From contig JARFQS010000272.1 in the NCBI GenBank assembly GCA_029287645.1, forward strand, positions 1 to 5,154: DNA of 5,154 nucleotides, in the 5' to 3' direction. The translations under genes and the position numbers were made by a program. Source of the DNA: Thermoanaerobaculia bacterium (lineage in GTDB: Bacteria > Acidobacteriota > Thermoanaerobaculia > Multivoradales > JAHEKO01). Positions 1-5,154 of the stretch are shown piece after piece; the stretch's first letter is position 1; each line of letters opens with the position of its first letter. The notes under the pieces were generated by a model that did not search any database, was not told where the DNA came from, and saw nothing but the letters and a program-made list of their open reading frames with translations.

Positions 1-2
1 CA

Positions 3-161
3 CCACCCTTCGGTTTTAATTTGTTTTACATGAAGGCCGTTTGTGGGAAAGAAACATCCATGTCAACGATATATCTGGCGGTTCTGCCGTTCATTTTTAT
101 CCAAATCGCGATTCTGGCCATTTTTATATTATTCCCAAAGATCGCCATGTGGCTTCCCAAT
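3..161 (+). pseudogene. C-terminal fragment of a TRAP transporter large permease (DctM), joined in frame to the LptF/G gene
   Basis: The frame begins at the left edge with PPFGFNLFYMKAV. This is the PPFG-N-F loop seen near the end of TRAP DctM permeases, the large membrane subunit of Na+-driven dicarboxylate/sialic-acid-type importers. Next come the ETSMSTIY region and a hydrophobic helix (LPFIFIQIAILAIFILFPKI) ending in AMWLPN, where DctM proteins normally terminate a few residues later. Here the frame runs on into LptF-like sequence with no stop. By hand count this stretch is about 42% GC (67 of 160 bases), against about 68% for the next 140 bases, so it appears to come from different DNA. 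The family call rests on memory of the family C-terminus over only ~53 residues. The piece could mark an assembly chimera, a true recombination scar or, less likely, a coincidental hydrophobic extension. Confidence 0.68.
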
Positions 162-1484
162 TTCGTGCTTGGAGCCTTCGGGCTCTACCTCCTCGTGCGT
201 CGCAACAGCGACAGGTCGGTCCTTCTGGGCGGTCTCGACCGCTGGCTACGCAAGCGGCCCTGGCTCAATCCGCGGAACTGGCGGCGCAGCGGCAGCCACC
301 CCACCGAGGAGCCGTCGACCCGGGGCATGCGAGAGGCTTCGCCCAGCGGAGGGGATGGCCCCCATGTCGTACTTCGTCTACCGCGACTGCGCATTCGCTT
401 CCCGAACATCCTGGATCGCTATGTGATTCGCCAGTTCTCTACTGTGTTCGGCCTGGTCGTCTTGTCGGGTCTGGCCGTGTACATCGTTGCCGACATGGCC
501 GACAGGATGGACGACATTCTGAAGAACGACGTGGGCTTCGGGGTCGTCGGGACCTACTACAAGTACTTGACGCTGCAGATCATCTTCGAAATAGCACCCA
601 TTGCGGTCCTGGTAACGACTCTGATCATCTTCGGAATCCTCTCGAAATCCAATGAAGTCACGGCTGCCAAAGCGTTGGGTATCAGTCTCTTCCGGATCGC
701 CATACCGGCCCTCTTCGGGGCTCTCGTCGTAGTGGCCTTCACCGGATTTCTGGAAGCCAGGATCTTGCCGGCTGCCAATGCGCGGGTGGCACAGGCAGAC
801 GACATCATCAAGGGCAGGACGGCTGCGCGATCCTACAGACGCGCCGACAGGCAGTGGCTCTTCGGACAGGGCCGCTACATCTACAACTACCTGCGATACG
901 ACTCGGAGAAGCAGGCCCTCAGCCGCTTGCAGGTCTTCGAGTTCGACGATGACGATCGCTTCACGCGGCGCTTGTTCGCTGACAACGCTGAATACCTCGG
1001 CGACGCATGGCTGTTCGAAAGTGGCTGGGTTCGATCCTTCGATGGCGGCGAGGTGCTCGATTTCAGGACGTTCGACCAACCCGTTATCGACTACTATCCA
1101 GAGACACCCGACTATTTCGAGTCCGAGTACAAGCTGCCCAAAGCCATGTCCTACGGAGAGCTCAAAGATTACATCTCCGAGCTCGAAGGTAGCGGTCAGG
1201 CCGCTCCCGAGCTGCAGGTAGAGCTGCACAAGAAGGTCGCCCTCCCATTTGCCTCGCTGGTCATGTCCCTCGTCGCGCTACCCTTCTCCTTCAGGTTGGG
1301 TCGCAAAGGGACGCTCTATGGAATAGGGATAGGCGTCGTACTGGGAATGGTGTTCTTCGCACTGCTCGCGTTCAGTAGCACTCTGGGAGAGACCGGGGCA
1401 CTGCCTCCGAGGCTGGCCGTTTGGAGTCCCAGCATCGCCTTCATGATCCTGTCCGTCTACCTGATGCTGGGGGTCCGCAGCTAG
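3..1484 (+). CDS. lptG: LptF/LptG family LPS-export permease (LptF tail plus full LptG domain), 5'-partial, with a foreign DctM-like N-terminus
   Basis: This is the permease of the LptB2FG ABC transporter, which extracts lipopolysaccharide from the inner membrane and passes it to LptC/LptA. Numbering 493 codons from the left edge, residues 1-53 resemble the end of a TRAP permease. Residues 54-67 look like an LptF C-terminal helix, and 68-134 form a basic, Arg/Pro-rich linker. A canonical LptG domain starts at NILDRYVIRQF (135-145). It has TM1 at 145-164, two further helices to about 252, a periplasmic beta-rich region to about 400, the LHKK motif (408-411), GRKG (433-436), LPPRLAVWSP (467-476) and a last helix to the TAG stop. 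The frame is open to the left edge, so the real start lies outside; the TTG at 21 and ATG at 60 fall inside the DctM-like part. An in-frame ATG at 327 could start a stand-alone LptG, but I see no good ribosome site there. The LptG assignment is firm; the fusion to an LptF half is inferred. Confidence 0.88.
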   Translation, partial: PPFGFNLFYMKAVCGKETSMSTIYLAVLPFIFIQIAILAIFILFPKIAMWLPNFVLGAFGLYLLVRRNSDRSVLLGGLDRWLRKRPWLNPRNWRRSGSHPTEEPSTRGMREASPSGGDGPHVVLRLPRLRIRFPNILDRYVIRQFSTVFGLVVLSGLAVYIVADMADRMDDILKNDVGFGVVGTYYKYLTLQIIFEIAPIAVLVTTLIIFGILSKSNEVTAAKALGISLFRIAIPALFGALVVVAFTGFLEARILPAANARVAQADDIIKGRTAARSYRRADRQWLFGQGRYIYNYLRYDSEKQALSRLQVFEFDDDDRFTRRLFADNAEYLGDAWLFESGWVRSFDGGEVLDFRTFDQPVIDYYPETPDYFESEYKLPKAMSYGELKDYISELEGSGQAAPELQVELHKKVALPFASLVMSLVALPFSFRLGRKGTLYGIGIGVVLGMVFFALLAFSSTLGETGALPPRLAVWSPSIAFMILSVYLMLGVRS

Positions 1485-1490
1485 GGCCCT

Positions 1491-1497
1491 GAGAAGG
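1491..1497 (+). promoter_or_regulatory. Ribosome binding site for the membrane protein gene
   Basis: GAGAAGG lies 7 bases upstream of the ATG at 1505, inside the 20-base gap after the lptG stop. It supports this start. It also suggests that the gene is translated from the lptG transcript, since the gap leaves no room for a separate promoter. Confidence 0.5.
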
Positions 1498-1504
1498 CGT
1501 ACCC

Positions 1505-2320
1505 ATGGCGGTCTTCTTTCTCTTCCTGCTATCCCTGAGCGTGGGTTGCCTGACCACTCAGTTTTGGGTGCCCGGACCCGACTTCGGTCGGGGCTACTTC
1601 CAGATGAATGCACTGGTGGTGCTGGGGCTTCTCGGTCTCGCCGTGGCAGTCTGGTTCTTGTACCCACTCGCGCCGTTCGGAACCCACGAGGATCTGGGCT
1701 CCACGGCCATGTGGATCGCAGTGGCGGCGGCGTTTGTCTACTACGGCACCATCTGGCGCGAAGCCTGGGGTGCGAGCCACTGGGCTGCTGCCGTGGCTCT
1801 TACCGCTACTGCAATCGCGTTCTTTGCAGCCGGCCACGCACTGGTGGGTAGTCCCACTCCCCTTCCCCACCGCGACCTCCTGCTCACTGTCAACCTCGGG
1901 GCGTCCGCGCTCCTACTCGGCTGGTCGCTTGTCACGATGCTCCTCGGTCACTGGTATCTCGTCGTCCCCGGGCTACGCTTCAGGCACCTCGTGATCTTCT
2001 GCCAGGTACTGCAGGGAACTGTGTTTCTGAGGATCCTGGCGGTCGGCCTGTCGATGGGAGCTGCTGCCACCGTGGATCCCCTGGTGGAGCCTCATCCGCT
2101 GAGAATTCTCATCGGACTGAGTGGTCATGGGATGTTCTTCTGGTTTCGTCTGCTGTGGGGTCTCGCCATACCTCTTCTCCTCGCGGTCATGTCTCTGAGC
2201 TGTGCTCGCAGACGAGCCAATCAGTCGGCCACGGGCATCCTCTACGTCCTGGTGATGGGCAGCCTGATCGGCGAGATCACGGCTCTGTATCTGACCCTGA
2301 TCACAGGTGTGCCTGTCTGA
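1505..2320 (+). CDS. Multi-pass integral membrane protein of unknown function
   Basis: The protein has 271 residues, and I cannot assign it to a named family. It is hydrophobic throughout, with about seven or eight likely membrane helices near residues 2-18, 35-53, 67-83, 93-112, 127-146, 164-187, 205-229 and 243-265. Polar or aromatic residues that stand out are the GHWYLVVP stretch (148-155), R176 in a helix, H208, the FRLLWGLAIPLLL helix (214-226), QSATGILYV (240-248) and E257 in the last helix. Histidines and an arginine or glutamate within membrane segments are compatible with a cofactor, proton or quinone-type role, but nothing proves one. The ATG has a reasonable Shine-Dalgarno sequence. 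The gene starts 20 bases after lptG and ends 17 bases before the zinc-ribbon gene, so the three are probably co-transcribed. Composition matches the neighbouring GC-rich genes. Confidence 0.82.
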   Translation: MAVFFLFLLSLSVGCLTTQFWVPGPDFGRGYFQMNALVVLGLLGLAVAVWFLYPLAPFGTHEDLGSTAMWIAVAAAFVYYGTIWREAWGASHWAAAVALTATAIAFFAAGHALVGSPTPLPHRDLLLTVNLGASALLLGWSLVTMLLGHWYLVVPGLRFRHLVIFCQVLQGTVFLRILAVGLSMGAAATVDPLVEPHPLRILIGLSGHGMFFWFRLLWGLAIPLLLAVMSLSCARRRANQSATGILYVLVMGSLIGEITALYLTLITGVPV

Positions 2321-2321
2321 C

Positions 2322-2326
2322 AGAGG
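2322..2326 (+). promoter_or_regulatory. Probable ribosome binding site bearing on the zinc-ribbon start
   Basis: AGAGG lies 11 bases before the ATG at 2338 and 8 bases before the in-frame GTG at 2335. Spacing slightly favours the GTG, which would add one residue. ATG is kept as the conventional choice. No other start-proximal purine run is present in the 17-base gap. Confidence 0.35.
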
Positions 2327-2337
2327 CCTTCCAAGTG

Positions 2338-2829
2338 ATGCGCATTCGGATCCAATGCAAGTCGTGCGGTCTACCCTTCAGGACGCGGCTCCGTCCGGAC
2401 ACCTCGCAAGTCGAGTGCGACAACTGCCAGCAGGCGATTCCAATCGCGGCCGAAGGTTGGAGCGACGATCCGCCTGCTGTGGAGATCTGTCCCATCTGCG
2501 GTTGTCGGCATCTCTATCGGCAACGGGACTTCAACCGGGGTCTGGGATGCCTGCTCGTTCTGGTCGGAGCAGTCCTGGTCCCCTGGACCTACGGCCTCTC
2601 CCTCGTCGTCCTCTCTCTCGTGGATCTCGCACTGTATTATCGACTTCAGGAGGCCGTCGTCTGCTATCGCTGTGACACCGTGTTTCGAGATGCCCGGCCT
2701 GGTCCCAGGCAGAAGGACTTCGACCTGCTGAAACACGACGTGCTGAAGTACGGAAAAAGCTGGGACAAGCCAGCAGATCTGACAGACGAGGAGTGGCCTA
2801 CTGACGCCGCAGAGGATGGCTCTCGATAA
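2338..2829 (+). CDS. Small zinc-ribbon protein with a central membrane hairpin, function unknown
   Basis: The protein has 163 residues from ATG 2338. Two CxxC pairs at 7/10 and 27/30 resemble a zinc ribbon (CKSCG and CDNC). A third pair sits at 51/54 (CPICG), followed by a hydrophobic stretch at about 69-101 that is long enough for a tight membrane hairpin or two short helices. A fourth pair at 109/112 (CYRC) follows directly. The third and fourth pairs could form a second ribbon split by the membrane segment, with both ribbons on the same, presumably cytoplasmic, side. The C-terminal 45 residues are charged and soluble-looking. The frame extends further upstream in principle, but that region lies inside the preceding membrane-protein gene in another frame. 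The 17-base gap to that gene suggests one operon. The last 32 bases overlap the 3' end of the convergent DUF84 gene. Zinc binding is inferred from cysteine spacing; no enzymatic role can be named. Confidence 0.8.
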   Translation: MRIRIQCKSCGLPFRTRLRPDTSQVECDNCQQAIPIAAEGWSDDPPAVEICPICGCRHLYRQRDFNRGLGCLLVLVGAVLVPWTYGLSLVVLSLVDLALYYRLQEAVVCYRCDTVFRDARPGPRQKDFDLLKHDVLKYGKSWDKPADLTDEEWPTDAAEDGSR

Positions 2830-3397
2830 TCCCGTAGAGGACCGACGACACGGCGTTGAAGGTCGCCGTTCCGACTGCGGCTCGCCGCGTCTCGAGCCCC
2901 CCCGTCAGGGAGGAGGTCATCCCGCCCTTGCGACGCGTGCCGGGAATCGCGAAAGGCACCTGTTGATCGTCCAGGCCTTCAATCAGGCGTTGGGGGATCT
3001 CCACCGAGCCGCTGCCACCCCAGGATTCTCCGGCGAGACCGAGAACCACGGACCAGGCTCGGACGAAGTAGTGGACCCTTCCTTGGATCTCGATGGAGTG
3101 CAGCCCACCTTCTGCGGCAACGTAGAAGTGATAGGCAGCCCCGAAGCTCTCTCTCAGCTCGACCGCCTTGCTTCTGGCGAGCTCGATCGTCTCTTCGTCC
3201 GTCAGAGGAAGGCCCGACCTGGGCTCTCCGATCTGCTGCGGTACCACTGCGATAGGCAGGTTCCTGCCGAGTCCCTGATGGAAGTACCGGACGAATCCGT
3301 CGCGGACTCCCAACAGCTTGTCCGCTGCGGAGCTGGCGACCGCCACCTCGATTCCATCCTGAAAGCGCCGCCAGAAGGCCCTGAGATCTCGTTCCAT
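2798..3397 (-). CDS. DUF84/YjjX-like non-canonical purine NTP phosphatase (ITP/XTP-type)
   Basis: The 199-residue protein matches the DUF84 family, whose characterised member YjjX hydrolyses inosine and xanthosine triphosphates to keep deaminated purines out of nucleic acids. Visible landmarks in order are an N-terminal beta strand and loop IEVAVASSAADK (16-27), the LTDEETIELARSKA helix (65-78), the AAEGGL acidic strand (94-99), the VHYFVRAWSVVL strand (108-119), VEIPQRLIE (132-140) and the RRKGGMTSSLTGGLETR segment (155-171). EGG, EIP, KGG and the LTGGL-TR pattern are family hallmarks. The N-terminal loop, usually close to STNPVK, reads SSAADK here, so its common Asn is missing and the substrate loop may differ. 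ATG at 3397 is the only obvious start; no strong Shine-Dalgarno precedes it. The start interlocks with the divergent methyltransferase start, and the 3' end overlaps the zinc-ribbon gene. The family call is fairly secure; exact substrate specificity is inferred. Confidence 0.8.
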   Translation of the reverse strand: MERDLRAFWRRFQDGIEVAVASSAADKLLGVRDGFVRYFHQGLGRNLPIAVVPQQIGEPRSGLPLTDEETIELARSKAVELRESFGAAYHFYVAAEGGLHSIEIQGRVHYFVRAWSVVLGLAGESWGGSGSVEIPQRLIEGLDDQQVPFAIPGTRRKGGMTSSLTGGLETRRAAVGTATFNAVSSVLYGIIESHPLRRQ

Positions 3398-3398
3398 G
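3395..3398. other. Interlocked divergent start codons (shared CATG)
   Basis: The palindrome CATG supplies the ATG of the - strand DUF84 gene (3397 to 3395) and the ATG of the + strand RNA methyltransferase (3396 to 3398). The two genes therefore have no intergenic space. Any promoter and ribosome site for each must lie inside the 5' coding part of the other. I see no convincing -10/-35 pair or strong Shine-Dalgarno on either side. Confidence 0.6.
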
Positions 3399-4181
3399 AT
3401 CGTTAGCTCGAAGAATCAGAAGGTCAAGGATATTCGCCGCTATTTGCGGTGTAAAGGCGAGCGGGCTGTCCTCGAAGGACCGCACCTCGTCCGAGAGTCC
3501 CTCGAGAGTGGGTCGAAGCTGGATCTCGTTCTGGCAACGCCCGCCTTCCTGGCTACAGATGAAGCTCGGGACCTCCTTCCCAGGCTGCCGACAACCGTAA
3601 CCGAGATTGACGAGCGGATCCTCGACGAGCTCTGTGATGCCGACTCTCCGAAGGGCATCCTCGGAGTCATCGAGCTTCCTCGAGGAGGGCTCGACCAGCT
3701 AGAGAAGCTGCCGGACGCTGGTATCTACCTTTACGGCTACCAGATTCAAGATCCCGGAAACCTGGGAGCTCTGGCTCGGACCGCCGAGGCCTTCGGCGTC
3801 AATGCTCTGATCCTGTCACCGGGAACTGTCCATCCGAACCACCCCAGGGCCCTCCGAGCCTCTGCAGGCAGCCTACTGCGTCTGCCGGTCGCAGTCGGGG
3901 CTGAGCCCGCCGACCTGTCTCCGTCGGCGTTACCTGGAGGCATCGAGACCCTGGCGCTGGTTCCACGTGGTGGGACACCACTGGTACAGTTCAGCGCTGC
4001 TCCCCCTCTGCTGCTCTTCCTCGGCTCTGAAGGTGGCGGCCTGCCGAATTCGATCCTCAGACACGCCGACTCGCGTCTGACGATCCCGATAGCGGAGCCC
4101 GTGGAGTCGCTCAATGTTACCGTCGCTGCCAGTATCGTTCTCTGGCACCTTCAGCAACAAAGCGCAGCAAGCCTGGAGTAG
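3396..4181 (+). CDS. SpoU/TrmH-family RNA 2'-O-ribose methyltransferase
   Basis: This 261-residue protein is a SPOUT-class, S-adenosylmethionine-dependent enzyme that methylates a ribose 2'-OH in rRNA or tRNA. The N-terminal substrate-binding domain shows the usual VSSKNQKVKDIRR opening, LEGPHLVRESL (26-36) and DADSPKGILGVI (81-92). The C-terminal trefoil-knot domain carries all three family motifs. Motif 1 is DPGNLGALARTA (119-130), with N122 and the presumed catalytic R128. Motif 2 is LGSEGGGL (209-216). Motif 3 is IPIAEPVESLNVTVAASI (230-247). Length and architecture match RlmB/TsnR-like members rather than the shorter TrmL type. The specific RNA target cannot be read from sequence, so no symbol is given. 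The ATG interlocks with the divergent DUF84 start; only a weak GAG-containing stretch lies upstream. The stop is 3 bases from the convergent etfA stop. All key motifs are intact. Confidence 0.92.
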   Translation: MIVSSKNQKVKDIRRYLRCKGERAVLEGPHLVRESLESGSKLDLVLATPAFLATDEARDLLPRLPTTVTEIDERILDELCDADSPKGILGVIELPRGGLDQLEKLPDAGIYLYGYQIQDPGNLGALARTAEAFGVNALILSPGTVHPNHPRALRASAGSLLRLPVAVGAEPADLSPSALPGGIETLALVPRGGTPLVQFSAAPPLLLFLGSEGGGLPNSILRHADSRLTIPIAEPVESLNVTVAASIVLWHLQQQSAASLE

Positions 4182-4184
4182 TCC

Positions 4185-5153
4185 CTACAAAGCCTCCTTG
4201 AGAGCGGCCGTCAGAGCGGGAACCACTTCATGAATGTCGCCGACGATGCCGTAGTCGGCGACGTTGAAGATCGGGGCACCAGCGTCCTTGTTGATCGCTA
4301 CGATGACCTGTGATCCCTTCATCCCCACCAGGTGCTGAATCGCGCCAGAGATTCCCGCAGCGACATAGAGCTTGGGCGTCACGGTCTGACCGCTGGACCC
4401 GATCTGACGATCCCGCGGCAACCAGCCACTGTCGATGACCGGTCGGCTTGCGCCGAGCTCAGCGCCCAGAGCCTCTGCCAGCTCCTGCATGATCGCCATC
4501 TTGTCTTCGTCTCCGATGCCCCTTCCCACGGAGACGATCACGGGAGCTTGCGACAGGTCTACTTCACTGCCGGCCGATTCCTCGACACCCAGAATCTCTC
4601 GGTCGGTGGCCATCGCTGCGAAGTCCATCTCGAGACTCTCTACCGGTGCACTGCCCTTCTCCACCTCGTCGGCTGCGTAGCTTCCCGATTGCAGGGAGAC
4701 CAGGACTGGTCCTGAGCCTTTGGCCCTGACCTTGGCGAAGAGCTTGCCTCCGAGGACCGGACGCTGCCAGATCACGGCGTCGTCCGACGCCTCGAAAGCG
4801 ACGGCTTCCGGAACCAGCGCGGCATTCAGCGAATGCGCAAGGCGGGACACGAAATCCACAGTCTGGTAGGTGTGGGGGAACAGGACGTAGGCCGGCTGCG
4901 CCTCAGCGATTGCGGCCTCGAGTGTCCTTACGAAACGCCCGGGAGTGTAGCTCGCCAGAGCCTCATCATCCGCGACATGAACAGCACCCAGGGCACATTG
5001 CGAAACCTCGCTCGACGCCTCCTCGAGCCCCGACCCCAAGAGAACGGCCTCGACGGTGCCGCCCCGCTCTGCGGCCAGCTCCTGCCCGGCCCGAAGGGCC
5101 TCCCAGGACATCTTGTGCACCTGACCATCTTTCTGTTGCAGAACCACCCAGAT
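4185..5153 (-). CDS. etfA: Electron transfer flavoprotein subunit alpha, lacking its first few N-terminal residues at the window edge
   Basis: EtfA pairs with EtfB to carry electrons from acyl-CoA and other dehydrogenases to ETF:quinone oxidoreductase, or takes part in bifurcation. Numbering from the in-frame GTG at 5147, the N-terminal domain spans about 1-190. The FAD-binding C-terminal domain shows GASRPVIDSGWLPRDRQIG (232-250), the SSGQTV loop (251-256), GISGAIQHLVGM (265-276), AINKDAGAPIF (284-294) and ADYGIVGDI (297-305). R235, Q248, H272 and N286 are in the positions expected to contact FAD. The frame stays open to the right edge, adding Ile-Trp before the GTG-encoded Val. An I-W-V strand is typical of the very start of EtfA, so the true start should lie only a few codons outside and the GTG is probably not the start. 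etfB is expected just beyond the right edge. The gene converges on the methyltransferase with a 3-base gap. I see no terminator hairpin there. Confidence 0.94.
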   Translation of the reverse strand: MWVVLQQKDGQVHKMSWEALRAGQELAAERGGTVEAVLLGSGLEEASSEVSQCALGAVHVADDEALASYTPGRFVRTLEAAIAEAQPAYVLFPHTYQTVDFVSRLAHSLNAALVPEAVAFEASDDAVIWQRPVLGGKLFAKVRAKGSGPVLVSLQSGSYAADEVEKGSAPVESLEMDFAAMATDREILGVEESAGSEVDLSQAPVIVSVGRGIGDEDKMAIMQELAEALGAELGASRPVIDSGWLPRDRQIGSSGQTVTPKLYVAAGISGAIQHLVGMKGSQVIVAINKDAGAPIFNVADYGIVGDIHEVVPALTAALKEAL

Positions 5154-5154
5154 C

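Noticed and set aside
21..62. TTG at 21 or ATG at 60 as the true start of the LptF/G protein
   Set aside because: The frame is open to the left edge and its residues there (PPFGFN) continue the DctM-like pattern, so both codons are internal. Neither has a convincing ribosome site.
378..1229. A 283-residue open frame on the - strand opposite lptG
   Set aside because: It lies wholly antisense to a clear LptG domain, and its predicted protein is acidic, Val/Glu/Asp-rich and matches nothing I recognise. Codon bias in GC-rich genes often leaves such antisense frames open.
2816..3406. A 196-residue + strand frame across the DUF84 gene
   Set aside because: The opposite strand encodes recognisable DUF84 motifs. 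This frame shows no domain, and its composition looks like a shadow.
3435..3451. Small hairpin CGCCGC-TATTT-GCGGTG near the methyltransferase start
   Set aside because: A 6-bp stem with one G-T pair inside coding sequence, with no T-run and no link to a start or stop. Chance is sufficient.
4170..4200. Possible bidirectional terminator between the methyltransferase and etfA
   Set aside because: Only 3 bases separate the two stops, and I found no inverted repeat with a flanking T- or A-run.
5145..5147. GTG as the etfA start
   Set aside because: The frame continues to the right edge with Ile-Trp, which fits the first beta strand of EtfA. The true start is most likely just outside the window.
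1..5154. A novel defence, mobile or secretion system
   Set aside because: Every gene is either a recognised housekeeping family or a small membrane/zinc-ribbon protein. There are no repeats, transposase, integrase, toxin-antitoxin or nuclease signatures.

Overview
The window comes from a Gram-negative, GC-rich bacterium. Coding DNA is visibly around 60-68% GC, genes are packed with almost no spacers, and an LPS-export permease gene is present. The mix of a fused LptF/LptG-type permease, a DUF84 phosphatase, a SpoU-family methyltransferase and EtfA would fit Acidobacteriota or a related lineage. That placement is inference; there is no rRNA or other marker. No RNA genes, CRISPR arrays, insertion sequences or phage genes were seen, and no gene-free stretch exceeds about 20 bases.

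Layout. Positions 3-1484 (+) form one reading frame open at the left edge. Its first ~53 codons look like the C-terminus of a TRAP-transporter large permease (DctM). From about codon 54 it continues as the tail of an LptF-type permease, a basic linker and a complete LptG-type permease. The GC content jumps at the same point, from about 42% to about 68%. This is the most unusual thing in the window and is probably an assembly chimera or a rearrangement breakpoint. Two further + strand genes follow at short spacing: a multi-pass membrane protein of unknown function (1505-2320) and a small protein with four CxxC pairs around a membrane hairpin (2338-2829). The three probably form one operon.

The next gene (2798-3397, -) encodes a DUF84/YjjX-like non-canonical purine NTP phosphatase. 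It runs tail-to-tail into the zinc-ribbon gene, with their 3' ends overlapping by 32 bases. Its start codon interlocks with that of a divergent + strand SpoU/TrmH-family RNA 2'-O-ribose methyltransferase (3396-4181), the two ATGs sharing a CATG. Three bases beyond the methyltransferase stop, the convergent etfA gene (4185 to right edge, -) encodes the electron transfer flavoprotein alpha subunit and lacks only its first few codons. Its usual partner etfB would be expected just outside the window.

Together the genes are mostly housekeeping: envelope LPS export, nucleotide-pool cleaning, RNA modification and electron transfer. I see no defence, secretion or mobile system. The points worth following up are the in-frame DctM/LptF-G junction, the LptF-LptG fusion implied by it, the uncharacterised membrane/zinc-ribbon pair, and the interlocked start codons.
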